Shown piece after piece: positions 36,822 to 45,701 of a stretch of 64,000 bases of DNA (positions are counted from its first letter, which is position 1; each line of letters opens with the position of its first letter). Origin of the DNA: Lachnospiraceae bacterium. GTDB lineage: Bacteria > Bacillota > Clostridia > Lachnospirales > Lachnospiraceae. The stretch covers positions 33,635 through 97,634 of the forward strand of contig JAEEVK010000001.1 of the NCBI GenBank assembly GCA_016287095.1. The letters run 5' to 3'. Under the pieces are notes generated by a model. That model worked only from the letters and a program-made list of their open reading frames with translations. It did no database searches and was not told the origin of the DNA. The translations under genes were made by a program, and so were the position numbers.

Positions 36822-37523
36822 TTAAAGCAAGATAGACTTAAGGCTTCCATCCTCATCACCCAGGAGTTCAAACCGGTCTCCCTGCTTTACAATCTGCCCG
36901 TTTTTCATGACATATATATAATCCACCATCTCTGAAATCTCATCAAGTAAGTGAGTACTGATCAACACTCCCGTACCGTTATCCGCCACACTTCTCTGCA
37001 ATATCTGCAATATATCTGTTTTAAATACCGGATCAATATTTGCCAAAGGCTCATCAAGTATTATAAACTTAGGGGTTCTGGCCAATAAAAATGCTGTTTC
37101 GACTTTTGCCTTTTCTCCGGTCGATAATATTCCAAATTTCTTATCCGATATATCATTGGCCTGTGCTAAAACCATATATTTATCAAATAATTCTTTTTCA
37201 AATGACGGGTAGAGTAATGACAGCATCTCCACATTTTCATTCACTTTAAGATTGTTTGCGCACCATTTTTCTCCAAAATATGCTACATCACGATGAAATG
37301 CCTGCTGTGTTTTTTTATCCACCGGTTTTCCTTCATAGTATATATTCCCCGACTCAGGATTTAAAATACCGTATATCAGTGACATCAGTGTGGTTTTCCC
37401 TGCACCGTTGCTGCCCAGCAGGCAGGTCATATATCCCGGTTTTATTTCTATTGAAACATCATTGATCATAAAATCATTTTTATTATGTCTGTAATGGAAA
37501 TTTATATTTTTAGCTTCTATCAT
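36822..37523 (-). CDS. ABC transporter ATP-binding protein
   Basis: 233 residues. Walker A 'GSNGAGKTT', signature-like 'LSTGEKAKVETAFLLAR', Walker B 'FIILDEPLANIDP' and H-loop 'ISTHLLDE'. The signature has Thr and Glu in place of the usual Gly-Gln, as in the YtrB/EcsA-like group. Start ATG 37523 has GAAAGG 7 nt upstream. Pairs with the permease-like gene that follows; GntR regulator precedes. Confidence 0.9.
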   Translation of the reverse strand: MIEAKNINFHYRHNKNDFMINDVSIEIKPGYMTCLLGSNGAGKTTLMSLIYGILNPESGNIYYEGKPVDKKTQQAFHRDVAYFGEKWCANNLKVNENVEMLSLLYPSFEKELFDKYMVLAQANDISDKKFGILSTGEKAKVETAFLLARTPKFIILDEPLANIDPVFKTDILQILQRSVADNGTGVLISTHLLDEISEMVDYIYVMKNGQIVKQGDRFELLGDEDGSLKSILL

Positions 37524-37545
37524 ATCAGTGCCTTTCAATTGTTGA

Positions 37546-37914
37546 TCAATCCCATAAGATACCCAGCATATCCATAGCTTCTTCCCTGCTCATGCCTGAA
37601 GCCTTTGCTGCATCAACCCACTCGCCCAGCTTTTCTTCAAGTCCGACTGTTTTCTTTTCTTTCATATACTGCAGATCCGGATTATCTACATAGAAGCCCT
37701 TTCCCTGCACAGAATATATCATTCCTTCTTTTTCAAGATCTTCATAAGCTCTTTTTACCGTTATTACGCTTATTTTTGAATCAGCTGCCAGTGTACGGAT
37801 TGAAGGCAGCATCTCTCCTTCTTTTAAAACACCGACTATTATCATATCCTTTATCTGCCGTTCAATCTGTTCATATATAGGCAGACCGCTTTTTGTCTGT
37901 ACATTTATATTCAT
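37546..37914 (-). CDS. GntR family regulator, YtrA subfamily
   Basis: 122 residues: a winged helix-turn-helix ('LPIYEQIERQIKDMI', 'MLPSIRTLAADSKISVITVKRAYEDLEKEG', 'VQGKGFYV') and only a short helical tail, the mark of the YtrA group, which represses ABC transporter operons and itself. It lies in the middle of the operon, between the two transporter pairs. Its likely operator is the triple repeat in the promoter at 39,528-39,556. Confidence 0.92.
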   Translation of the reverse strand: MNINVQTKSGLPIYEQIERQIKDMIIVGVLKEGEMLPSIRTLAADSKISVITVKRAYEDLEKEGMIYSVQGKGFYVDNPDLQYMKEKKTVGLEEKLGEWVDAAKASGMSREEAMDMLGILWD

Positions 37915-37937
37915 TTCAGTCCTCCGCTTTAATATTT

Positions 37938-38606
37938 TTATTCTGTTTTGGACATTTTCGGTAATGTTATCGGATAATAATCTCTCATTTTTCGTTCTAT
38001 CAAAACTATAAATGACGAAGCTGCTGATAACAGTATCATTGTCATTAGTATAATTATATTAGTACTTGCAATCCATGCCGTATTTATATCGTCAAAATCA
38101 GGATTCATTGCAAAAGCGTATTCTAAAAAAATATATAACGGTAACCAATATAGAAAAATCAATCTGATATAAAATGAAGGTGATTTGTACTCAGGCTTAT
38201 TTATATATGCAATACCTATCAATATTCTGAATAATAATGTAAGCGAAAGAATGAACAACAGTATAACAAGTATAGGCTTTTTCGTGATCCATTCATCCTG
38301 CGCCACCGCATCGGGCAACAATTTTATCTTCAATATATTTATTGTACCCAAAATTGCAAATCTTAACCATATCATAAATACATGTAACATTCTTCTACTG
38401 ATTATTTCCTTTTCGGACATGGGGAGTATTCTTTCCTCTTCAGATATGTATTTATATCCTATAGATAAGAAACCACACAGTGCAATAATGACACACGCAT
38501 ATCTGTAATTTAATATGATTATACCTGCATCTATTAAAAGCCTGCCAAGCAAAAGATACGGTCTGTGGCAGTATTTTATTTTTTCAAGTCTAAAATAATC
38601 TTTCAT
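37938..38606 (-). CDS. Membrane protein, probable ABC permease partner
   Basis: 222 residues with about six hydrophobic helices, no family recognised. It lies 14 nt after an ABC ATPase gene and 23 nt before the GntR gene, so it is probably the permease for that ATPase. Rich in Ile/Tyr. A conserved-looking start 'YFRLEKIKYCHRPYLLLGRL' is basic and cytoplasmic. Confidence 0.6.
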   Translation of the reverse strand: MKDYFRLEKIKYCHRPYLLLGRLLIDAGIIILNYRYACVIIALCGFLSIGYKYISEEERILPMSEKEIISRRMLHVFMIWLRFAILGTINILKIKLLPDAVAQDEWITKKPILVILLFILSLTLLFRILIGIAYINKPEYKSPSFYIRLIFLYWLPLYIFLEYAFAMNPDFDDINTAWIASTNIIILMTMILLSAASSFIVLIERKMRDYYPITLPKMSKTE

Positions 38607-38620
38607 TTTCTACCCCGCTG

Positions 38621-39508
38621 TTATTTTTTATCCACAAAATACATTATTTCCTGTAAGTCCGCATACCTTGCATCAGCCTGATATTCCTGTGGCAGTCTGC
38701 TGGCAAAATCACCGCTTCTTTCATATAAAAGACATTCATTGTGAGTCTCATTTTTATTCTCACCCATTATCATATCTTTAGGAATATCTCCTGCTTTTTC
38801 TTTAGCTACGGACAGTACTCTGAAACAGTCTTTAAAATAATCGATCCTGCCTGTGTATCTTATATACCCGCAGTTGTCTGTCCTGCCTATCCACAGCAGA
38901 TCATCGGCAACATTTTCAAGCTCCGTCACCAGATGACTGGATAGTATTACCGAACTCTGTTCATTTGATACTATGTCCCTGACCGTATCATAAAATCTGT
39001 CTCTGAATTCAACATCAAGATTTCCTACCGGTTCATCCATTACATAAAGCAATGCCGGATAGCTTAATGCAAAAGCCAGCTGCATTCGTATTGACTGACC
39101 CTTGGAAAGCTTCGATATCATTTTCTTCTCGGGTATCTCAAACTCTTTTAACAGATTTCTGTATTTTTCTATATTAAAATCCTTATAATACGGTCCGTAA
39201 ACCTCACCTATCTCCAATGATGACATAAATTTATAAAACGGATTTTCATGAAGCACATATGCTATTTTGGACTTGTACTCTGTTGCATCCTTCCGGTAAT
39301 GTTTTTCGTTTAAAAACAACTCTCCTCTGTCATCGATGGTCTCATCCAGATTATAACTGCCCAATATCGATCTTATAAGTGTAGTTTTGCCTGTGCCGTT
39401 TATACCGACGAGTCCCATTACTGTCCCGGGTTCTATATTAAAATTTATATCATTCAGTCTATAATCGTCTATTATCTTTGTAAGATGCTCACATCTGAAT
39501 AATGCCAT
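38621..39508 (-). CDS. ABC transporter ATP-binding protein
   Basis: 295 residues. Walker A 'GINGTGKTT', signature 'LSKGQSIRMQLAFALSY', Walker B 'LLYVMDEPVGNLD' and H-loop 'LSSHLVTELE'. It is the first gene of the operon, behind a strong promoter with repeats. A C-terminal extension of about 80 residues follows the ATPase core. Related to YtrB-like ATPases; export of a peptide or antibiotic is a usual role for such systems, not proved here. Confidence 0.9.
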   Translation of the reverse strand: MALFRCEHLTKIIDDYRLNDINFNIEPGTVMGLVGINGTGKTTLIRSILGSYNLDETIDDRGELFLNEKHYRKDATEYKSKIAYVLHENPFYKFMSSLEIGEVYGPYYKDFNIEKYRNLLKEFEIPEKKMISKLSKGQSIRMQLAFALSYPALLYVMDEPVGNLDVEFRDRFYDTVRDIVSNEQSSVILSSHLVTELENVADDLLWIGRTDNCGYIRYTGRIDYFKDCFRVLSVAKEKAGDIPKDMIMGENKNETHNECLLYERSGDFASRLPQEYQADARYADLQEIMYFVDKK

Positions 39509-39527
39509 ATCTTTTCCCTCCCTTCGA

Positions 39528-39563
39528 TATACACAGTATACACAGTTATATACAGTCTGTCAA
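39528..39563 (-). promoter_or_regulatory. Promoter with three phased 10-bp repeats (probable GntR operator)
   Basis: Minus strand TTGACA (39558-39563), 17 nt, TATACT (39535-39540). The spacer and -10 consist of ACTGTATATA (from 39556), ACTGTGTATA (from 39546) and ACTGTGTATA (from 39537), about one helical turn apart. Binding there would block RNA polymerase; the GntR protein of the operon is the natural candidate. Confidence 0.75.
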
Positions 39564-39580
39564 GTATTTTTTCAAAAAAA

Positions 39581-39608
39581 AATAAGGATGCCGTTAAACA
39601 TCCTTATT
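39581..39608 (-). terminator. Terminator after hydE
   Basis: Perfect 10-bp stem (AATAAGGATG / CATCCTTATT), 8-nt loop, then a long T-run on the minus strand. Confidence 0.9.
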
Positions 39609-39616
39609 TACTGTAT

Positions 39617-40678
39617 TTATCTGTATTTTATATGATCTCCTCTTGACTGCACCACGGTATAGCCCACCTTGGATACTCTCTGTGCCATGCAGCGTATGCA
39701 CTCTGCTGCCTCATCACCCGTACATATTTTATTATCATAGAGCAGATATTTTTCCCTGACATTTCCCGGAGATAGATTCGGCATTACTACATTGGCTCCG
39801 GCCAGGATACCCTTTTCACGGCCGGTCGGATCGATGGTACCGAGAGCGGTGGTCGCAGGCAGCAGCACCTCTGGCAGTATCAGCCTGATAATGGATAAAA
39901 GCTTCAAAGTCATCTCCACCGTCCCGGCTTTTTCTCCTGCATACTCGGTATCATGGTGCGGGATAAAAGGTCCTATTCCGACCATCTCCGGCTTAAACTC
40001 CTGCATAAATCTCAGATCTTTTATATAATGCTCTGTTTTCTGACCGGGAGAACCGACCATCATGCCGCATCCGACCTGGTAGCCAATTTCTTTCAGGTCT
40101 CTTAAGCACTGCATACGATGATCGTATGACATCTCCTTTGGATGCAGGTACTCATAATGAGCCTTGTCCGCTGTCTCATGCCTTAACAGATATCTGTTTG
40201 CCCCGGCATCAAAAAGTTTTTGATAACTCTCCTTCTCCCTCTCACCGATAGAAAGAGTGATAGCGCAGTCAGGATGATTTTTTCTCATGGCACTGACTAT
40301 ATCCACCATCCTGTCATCGTTAAAATACGGATCCTCTCCACCCTGCAGCACAAAGGTCCTAAACCCGAGCTCATATCCTATATCACAGCATGAAAGTATT
40401 TCTTCCTTGCTCAGACGGTATCTCTCGGCATTCTTGTTTCCGCATCTTATACCACAGTATTTACAGTTATTCTTGCAGTAATTTGTAAACTCGATAAGGC
40501 CTCTAAGATATACTTCTTTCCCATATATCTTTTCTCTTACTCCCCTGGCTTTTTCAGCCAGATAATCAGTTACCTCACTGTCCTCGCAAAGGAGCAGTTC
40601 GGTAAACTCTGCATCCGACAGATCCCTGCTGCCTTCCAGCCTGTCTATCAGTTGCTTAAGATGAACAGTATCACTCAT
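39617..40678 (-). CDS. hydE: [FeFe]-hydrogenase H-cluster maturase HydE (radical SAM)
   Basis: 353 residues. The radical-SAM CxxxCxxC motif is 'CKNNCKYC' near residue 67; 'FVLQGGEDPYF' and 'ALGTIDPTGREKGILAGANVVMPN' are typical of HydE. HydE helps build the dithiolate bridge of the H-cluster. hydF and hydG are not in the window. A sensor with an H-cluster-type domain is encoded about 12 kb away and would be a client. BioB-like paralogues exist, but the overall match is to HydE. Confidence 0.9.
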   Translation of the reverse strand: MSDTVHLKQLIDRLEGSRDLSDAEFTELLLCEDSEVTDYLAEKARGVREKIYGKEVYLRGLIEFTNYCKNNCKYCGIRCGNKNAERYRLSKEEILSCCDIGYELGFRTFVLQGGEDPYFNDDRMVDIVSAMRKNHPDCAITLSIGEREKESYQKLFDAGANRYLLRHETADKAHYEYLHPKEMSYDHRMQCLRDLKEIGYQVGCGMMVGSPGQKTEHYIKDLRFMQEFKPEMVGIGPFIPHHDTEYAGEKAGTVEMTLKLLSIIRLILPEVLLPATTALGTIDPTGREKGILAGANVVMPNLSPGNVREKYLLYDNKICTGDEAAECIRCMAQRVSKVGYTVVQSRGDHIKYR

Positions 40679-40690
40679 TTTGATCCATCC

Positions 40691-41374
40691 TTATTTTCTC
40701 TTCAGTGACTTAAGATATGCCTTCTGCTCCGGCATGATCCTATAGCTCTCAACGGCCTTCTGTATTACCTTATTGTGTGTCCATACATCGAGCCTGTTCT
40801 GCTCCAATACAGGCAGGATATTGTCATACTGCTTTGCGAGAGCCGTAGCAAAATACCAGGCTATCATCATGTTGATATAATACTCCTCGGACTTAACCTC
40901 CTGTACCATCTCAGCATAGCCTATATCAAACTCGTCATCCAGATAATGCTGCATCAGCATCCCGATGGCAAATCTTACAGTATAAGTCTTATCAGACTTC
41001 AACCACTGCTTAATGTACTCCATCAGCTCCGTACGATGCTTTTTAAACACATTGGGTGACATCTGGTCACATGTGGCCCAGTTATCTACATAAGGCAGAA
41101 ATCTGCATACCTCTTCAACGCATTTCTCATAATCCTTAAGCTCGGATAGGATAAACGCATGAAGCTGGTTCTCATCAAAATACTTATGAGGCAGATCACT
41201 TAAGAATTCATCCGTCTTATTTTCTTTTACCAGCTGCTTCGCATACTTACGCAGCTCCGGAGTCCTCACACCTATTATACTCTCGGGATCAACCGTAGGT
41301 ATCAGGTTCTTCTGGAAATCCTTATATTTTACATCCTGAAATTCAAATAACTGTTTTCTGATCTCTTCTACCAA
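40691..41374 (-). CDS. DNA alkylation repair protein (AlkD-like)
   Basis: 227 residues of helical HEAT-like repeats with 'IIGVRTPELRKYAKQLVKE', 'VDNWATCDQMSPNVFKKH' and 'DVWTHNKVIQKAVESYRI'. The Trp-Asp residues match the AlkD family of DNA glycosylases that remove alkylated bases without flipping them. TTG start with AGGAG 9 nt upstream. It precedes hydE by 12 nt and the two may share a transcript, without obvious functional link. Confidence 0.9.
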   Translation of the reverse strand: MVEEIRKQLFEFQDVKYKDFQKNLIPTVDPESIIGVRTPELRKYAKQLVKENKTDEFLSDLPHKYFDENQLHAFILSELKDYEKCVEEVCRFLPYVDNWATCDQMSPNVFKKHRTELMEYIKQWLKSDKTYTVRFAIGMLMQHYLDDEFDIGYAEMVQEVKSEEYYINMMIAWYFATALAKQYDNILPVLEQNRLDVWTHNKVIQKAVESYRIMPEQKAYLKSLKRK

Positions 41375-41405
41375 AGCTCTTTTCTCCTAAACTATACTTC
41401 ATTTA

Positions 41406-43046
41406 TCATAAACTGAATTTTTCAAGCTCTATAACGCGCCATTCTTTACCTTTAAAGGTTGAGGTACGGTACGTATCCTGCTTTGCCTCGGTAAATCCGA
41501 GAGATTTATAACACTTATATGCAGGCTCATTATTTTCAAAAACACCTATGGATACGCGTCTGGCCTTTAAGATCTTAAACGCATATTCGAGGCCGAGTTC
41601 CAGCATCCTCCTGCCATATCCCCTGCCGCGCCTTGAATCGTCCACTATGACCCATCCTAAACGCAGGTTTCTGATATCACCGTTTGTATATCGCATGATA
41701 AAATGCCCGACCACACCGCTCTCGTCAAATGCCACGAAAGGATAGAAATTATCCGGCTCCTCACAGTCTCCGTTATGCCCGGTGTATTTATCGTCCAGCA
41801 TCTCGGCAGTGAGCGGGAATCCGTCAAATCTTTCACCGCCCCATTTAAAGAACACTTCCTCATCCTTAAGCCATTCAACTATTATCCTGCTGTCAGCACT
41901 CTTATAAGGACGCAGTCTGAGTCTCAGCGCATTGCCTGCTTCCTGGCCAAAAAATGCAGTGGTTTTCAAGGTATCGAAATCTGCATTAAGCTCAGTACCA
42001 AGATACATGTGATCAAAATAATCGATCAGCAGCTTCATGTCTTCTTCTATTACCGCATGTCCCTCTTTATGGAAATGGACAACCAAATGGTCGGATAAGC
42101 CTTCTTTTTCGTATATTTTATTTGCTTTTTTATAGCACTCCCACATAGCCGGAGCATTTACCCAGTCCTCACCGGTATAAGAGGCTATGATAAAATAATA
42201 TCTGTCCTTATCAAGCGCCATAATAGGGAGATTTTCCTGATCCATGGGGATATCCGAAGGATTTTTATACTGCAGGAACCTGTCATTAAACCAGCCTCGC
42301 TCCGCATCAGACTGCAGGCAGTCCAGAGGTTCGTTCTTCCCGTAGGTGTACTCGGCAGGGCCTCCCGCTTTTCTTAAGTCGTATGTCTTTCCTTCTGAAA
42401 CAAAATTGTATAATGCAAGTCCGCCGGCTCCGGAGCATGTAGGTATAACCATGCGGAATCTGTCATCAAACGCACCGCATACCGCAGTCGCTTTACCGTA
42501 ACGTGACACACCGGTAACCATGGAAGCTCCGGCATCCAGGTAAAACTCCTTATCCAGACCGGCATATACGGCATCCAGAACCTTGGATGCTCCCCAGGCC
42601 CAGGCCATGAGCACGCCTGTCTGTTCATCACTGCCGGCACCATAAGGATACAGGTCATAAAATGCTCCTCTGTGCTTTGTATCATCGGATGCTATCTTTG
42701 AACTCTCAAGCACCAATACGGCATACCCCTTTGACAGGGCATAATCCTTTGGCATTATAGGATGCATGCATACGATGAACGGTGAGCCCTTTGCATATGC
42801 TTTCCTGTCTTCGGCCTCAGGTAAGTATGCATGTATTATAAAATCCGTGCTTTTACCGCCGGCCTCGAGTTTTATCTTTACCAGTTCTCCGCCTATCACT
42901 TCAAAAGGGTTACGGAAACCTCCCCTTTCCTCCTTTGCCTTAGGATCTTCTCCCAGGCGTTCGTAAGAGACCTTCTCTCCCTGTCTCCATACTCCGTACA
43001 TATTTTCCGTATAAAACTTACGGAGTCCTGCTTTATCTATCGACAT
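41406..43046 (-). CDS. Fusion protein: CE15-like esterase domain + GNAT acetyltransferase
   Basis: About 546 residues. Residues 1-360 form an alpha/beta hydrolase like glucuronoyl esterases (CE15): 'WAWGASKVLDAVYAGLDKEF', nucleophile elbow 'VTGVSRYGKATAV', then 'IPTCSGAGG' where the acidic residue of other members is Cys, and a late His in 'KEGHAVIEEDM'. Residues 385-546 are a GNAT domain with the acetyl-CoA loop 'RRGRGYGRRM' and 'NEPAYKCYKSLGF'. No signal peptide, so both act in the cytoplasm. The pairing in one chain is unusual. ATG 43046 has GGGGGA upstream. Confidence 0.75.
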   Translation of the reverse strand: MSIDKAGLRKFYTENMYGVWRQGEKVSYERLGEDPKAKEERGGFRNPFEVIGGELVKIKLEAGGKSTDFIIHAYLPEAEDRKAYAKGSPFIVCMHPIMPKDYALSKGYAVLVLESSKIASDDTKHRGAFYDLYPYGAGSDEQTGVLMAWAWGASKVLDAVYAGLDKEFYLDAGASMVTGVSRYGKATAVCGAFDDRFRMVIPTCSGAGGLALYNFVSEGKTYDLRKAGGPAEYTYGKNEPLDCLQSDAERGWFNDRFLQYKNPSDIPMDQENLPIMALDKDRYYFIIASYTGEDWVNAPAMWECYKKANKIYEKEGLSDHLVVHFHKEGHAVIEEDMKLLIDYFDHMYLGTELNADFDTLKTTAFFGQEAGNALRLRLRPYKSADSRIIVEWLKDEEVFFKWGGERFDGFPLTAEMLDDKYTGHNGDCEEPDNFYPFVAFDESGVVGHFIMRYTNGDIRNLRLGWVIVDDSRRGRGYGRRMLELGLEYAFKILKARRVSIGVFENNEPAYKCYKSLGFTEAKQDTYRTSTFKGKEWRVIELEKFSL

Positions 43047-43155
43047 CTGTATTTCCCCCAATACCTTTTTTGAGAGCCTAAATAAAAGGCTTTTTGTCTT
43101 GTTCCATGTCTTTAGATTATAGCAAAAATCACGTTTTAAGTCAAATCATTTAAAA

Positions 43156-43235
43156 CGAACAAATTTTCGTAAAAAGTTCTTGCTTTTTTAAATCAAACGT
43201 GATATACTGACCACACAATACAGAACATCCGTTTG
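43156..43235 (+). promoter_or_regulatory. SOS promoter with two LexA-box matches
   Basis: TTGCTT (43180-43185) and TATACT (43203-43208) with a 17-nt spacer. CGAACAAATTTTCG (43156-43169) matches the Firmicute LexA box CGAACRNRYGTTYG at 13 of 14 positions; AGAACATCCGTTTG (43222-43235) matches at 12. They flank the promoter on both sides. Confidence 0.8.
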
Positions 43236-43254
43236 CAAGTTTGGGGTGAAGCAT

Positions 43255-44661
43255 TTGATCAATACAAAAAGCATCTTTATCGCTATAGATATGAAAAGCT
43301 TCTACGCATCCGTGGAGTGCGTGGCCAGAAACCTGGATCCTTTAAGGGCTCTCCTGCTGGTAGCAGATCCGTCCAGGTCCGACCAGACGATATGTCTGGC
43401 GGTCTCTCCCGCCCTAAAGGCCATCGGCGTCCCGAGCAGGCCCAGGCTTTTTGAAGCCAAGCAGGCCATCCGTCTGTATGAGGCAGCGCATCATACCCGC
43501 ATAGAGTATGTGACCGCCACCCCCCGCATGGGTGAGTACGAAAGGATCTCCGCCCTCATTTACTCGGTTTATCTTAAGTATGCCGCAGCGGAGGATATCC
43601 ACATATACAGTATCGACGAGTGTTTCATCGACTGCACGCATTATCTTCATTTTTATACGGATGAGGCCGTAAAGACAGGTAAGCATCCCGCCCACATCAT
43701 GGCCATGACCATCATCAGGGATGTACTGAAAACCACCGGCATCACAGCCACTGTCGGCATCGGTACAAACCTGTATCTCGCAAAGATAGCTATGGACATA
43801 GTTGCCAAAAAAGCCCGGCCCGATAAAAACGGAGTGCGCATAGCGGAGCTCAACGAAGATACCTACAAGGCTCTTTTATGGGATCACCGGCCCCTGACCG
43901 ACTTCTGGCAGATAGGAGGTGGCAAAGCAAGACGCCTCGCCAAATATCAGATGTTCACCATGGGGGATATAGCCTGGAGATCCTTATGGGATGAGGAGCT
44001 GTTTTATAAAATCTTCGGCATAGATGCAGAGATACTCATAGACCACGCATGGGGTATAGAGCCCGTCAGGATGAGTGATATAAAAAACTATCATTCGGAT
44101 AATCATTCTCTTTCAAACGGACAGGTTCTGCCCCGCCCTTATAAATATGATGAAGCACGAAATGTATTCAAAGAGATGATAGACATCCTGTGCTGCGACA
44201 TGTACGGAAAAAATCTGATTGCCAGACTATTTACCTGGTGGGTGAGCTATGATTATAAGTCCCTGGATTACTGCCCAAACTATGACGGACCTCTGGCCAT
44301 AGACTTTTACGGCAGGATCCATCCGCGGCATTCCACCGGGCGCATCAGGACTCTCGAACCGACCAATGTGCCGGATGAGGTCACAAAGCTTTTAACCGGT
44401 GATTTTGACAGAAAGACAGACCACCGCCTGCTCTTCCGCCGTCTCGGCATATGTGCATGTGAAGTTATGACAAACGATGCTCCGTATCAATTGGACTTTT
44501 TTACGGATTATGAAAGTAAAATAAGGGAACAAAAGATAACCGGTGCCATGCGTGAGATACGTCTGAGGTACGGTGCCAACTCAGTCCTAAAGGGTATAAA
44601 CTTTTTAGAGGGTGCCACCACAAAAGAGCGTAACACTCAGATCGGCGGTCACAGAGCTTAA
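43255..44661 (+). CDS. Y-family DNA polymerase (UmuC/DinB-like)
   Basis: About 468 residues. The Y-family start 'FIAIDMKSFYASVECV' carries the first catalytic Asp, and 'IYSIDECFIDCTHYL' the second acidic pair. The palm, finger and little-finger regions are complete ('TVGIGTNLYLAKIAMDI', 'FWQIGGGKARRLAKY'). It copies past DNA lesions. Like the Gram-positive UmuC-type group it lacks a clear beta-clamp motif that I can name. TTG 43255 is favoured with GGGGTG upstream; GTG 43246 is an alternative. First gene of an SOS operon. Confidence 0.92.
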   Translation: MINTKSIFIAIDMKSFYASVECVARNLDPLRALLLVADPSRSDQTICLAVSPALKAIGVPSRPRLFEAKQAIRLYEAAHHTRIEYVTATPRMGEYERISALIYSVYLKYAAAEDIHIYSIDECFIDCTHYLHFYTDEAVKTGKHPAHIMAMTIIRDVLKTTGITATVGIGTNLYLAKIAMDIVAKKARPDKNGVRIAELNEDTYKALLWDHRPLTDFWQIGGGKARRLAKYQMFTMGDIAWRSLWDEELFYKIFGIDAEILIDHAWGIEPVRMSDIKNYHSDNHSLSNGQVLPRPYKYDEARNVFKEMIDILCCDMYGKNLIARLFTWWVSYDYKSLDYCPNYDGPLAIDFYGRIHPRHSTGRIRTLEPTNVPDEVTKLLTGDFDRKTDHRLLFRRLGICACEVMTNDAPYQLDFFTDYESKIREQKITGAMREIRLRYGANSVLKGINFLEGATTKERNTQIGGHRA

Positions 44662-44720
44662 AATTTTATTTATAAAATATACCGGATGGGCCGATGTTCC
44701 ATATTTTTCAGGAGGTAAAA

Positions 44721-44942
44721 ATGTATAACCTTGATGATGAACCCATCGTCAGTGACAGTTTTAAATACAAGGATACTTATGAAGCCGGCCGTCCTGTTCA
44801 CGAAAGATTCGACAGCTTTTCTCTGAAGCATCCGGCCATGGATCTCGGCAAACGCGCCAAGATATTCAGTCCCTTTGATGCACTGAAGGGATTCAAAGAT
44901 GCCATCGATGCCGTGGACCTGCAGGATATGAGGAAACAATAA
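44721..44942 (+). CDS. Small protein of the SOS operon (73 aa), function unknown
   Basis: 73 residues with an excellent ribosome binding site (AGGAGGTAAAA). Acidic and hydrophilic N-terminus ('MYNLDDEPIVSDSFKYKDTY') then 'RPVHERFDSFSLKHPAMDLGKRAKIFSPF' and 'DALKGFKDAIDAVDLQDM'. No membrane segment or known motif. It lies between the Y-family polymerase and the SRAP gene and shares their LexA-controlled promoter. Clostridial SOS operons often contain such a small protein; a polymerase accessory role is a guess. Confidence 0.8.
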   Translation: MYNLDDEPIVSDSFKYKDTYEAGRPVHERFDSFSLKHPAMDLGKRAKIFSPFDALKGFKDAIDAVDLQDMRKQ

Positions 44943-45011
44943 TTTACATATTGGCAGTTTAAAAGCATTACAACTATCATTATATATATAAAACGGGAAA
45001 GGTGTATGGAT

Positions 45012-45629
45012 ATGTGCTGCAGATATTGTTTAGATAAAACATCTGACGAATTGGACGACATCATAGCTACTGCCGCTTCGTCCAAGACCGCCGATAAATT
45101 TTCCAGGATGTGTCTGCCCATGATGACAAGCGGCGAAATAAAACCGACGAATGTCGCACCGGTCATAGCTCCCGCTCCTTCAGGGAGGCCTGCTGTGTTT
45201 GCCATGCGTTGGGGCTACAACATCCCCGGCAAGGCCAATCCTATATTAAATGCCAGAGTCGAGACCGCAAAGATCCGACCTACCTTTAAGGATGACTGGG
45301 CAAAGCACAGATGTGTAGTCCCCGCATCATATTATTATGAGTGGGAGCATCTGACAGACCCTGCCGGCAGGACCAAGACCGGCAGTAAATACCTCATCCA
45401 GCCCAAAGGTGCCTCCGTCACATGGCTATGCGGCCTGTACAGGATAGAGGACGGATTACCGTATTTCGTAATACTTACCAGAGAGCCGAGCGACAGCGTC
45501 ATCCACATACACGACAGGATGCCTCTTATGCTCCCCAAAGATAAAATCGCCCAGTGGACAAACCCTGACGGGATGCCCGACTGGTTGATTTCATACGCCC
45601 TAACAGAAATGGTGGCTGAGAAGGTTTAA
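45012..45629 (+). CDS. SRAP (HMCES/YedK) domain protein
   Basis: 205 residues. The family binds abasic sites in single-stranded DNA by forming a thiazolidine link with Cys2. ATG 45012 gives the N-terminus Met-Cys-Cys-Arg-Tyr, placing the catalytic Cys second after Met removal; AAAGGTG lies 7 nt upstream, so this start is preferred over 45006. Other key residues: Asn and Glu in 'ILNARVETAK', 'CVVPASYYYEWEH' and His in 'VIHIHDRMPLML'. Last gene of the SOS operon. Confidence 0.93.
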   Translation: MCCRYCLDKTSDELDDIIATAASSKTADKFSRMCLPMMTSGEIKPTNVAPVIAPAPSGRPAVFAMRWGYNIPGKANPILNARVETAKIRPTFKDDWAKHRCVVPASYYYEWEHLTDPAGRTKTGSKYLIQPKGASVTWLCGLYRIEDGLPYFVILTREPSDSVIHIHDRMPLMLPKDKIAQWTNPDGMPDWLISYALTEMVAEKV

Positions 45630-45649
45630 AACCCCAGCCACCATTTTTT
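45609..45649 (+). terminator. Terminator of the SOS operon
   Basis: ATGGTGGCT inside the last codons of the SRAP gene (45609-45617) pairs with AGCCACCAT (45636-45644), followed by six T residues. Confidence 0.85.
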
Positions 45650-45701
45650 CATTAAGATTTTTCACGTTTTGCCGATGCCACAGAAGTAGTGTCTACCCTG
45701 T

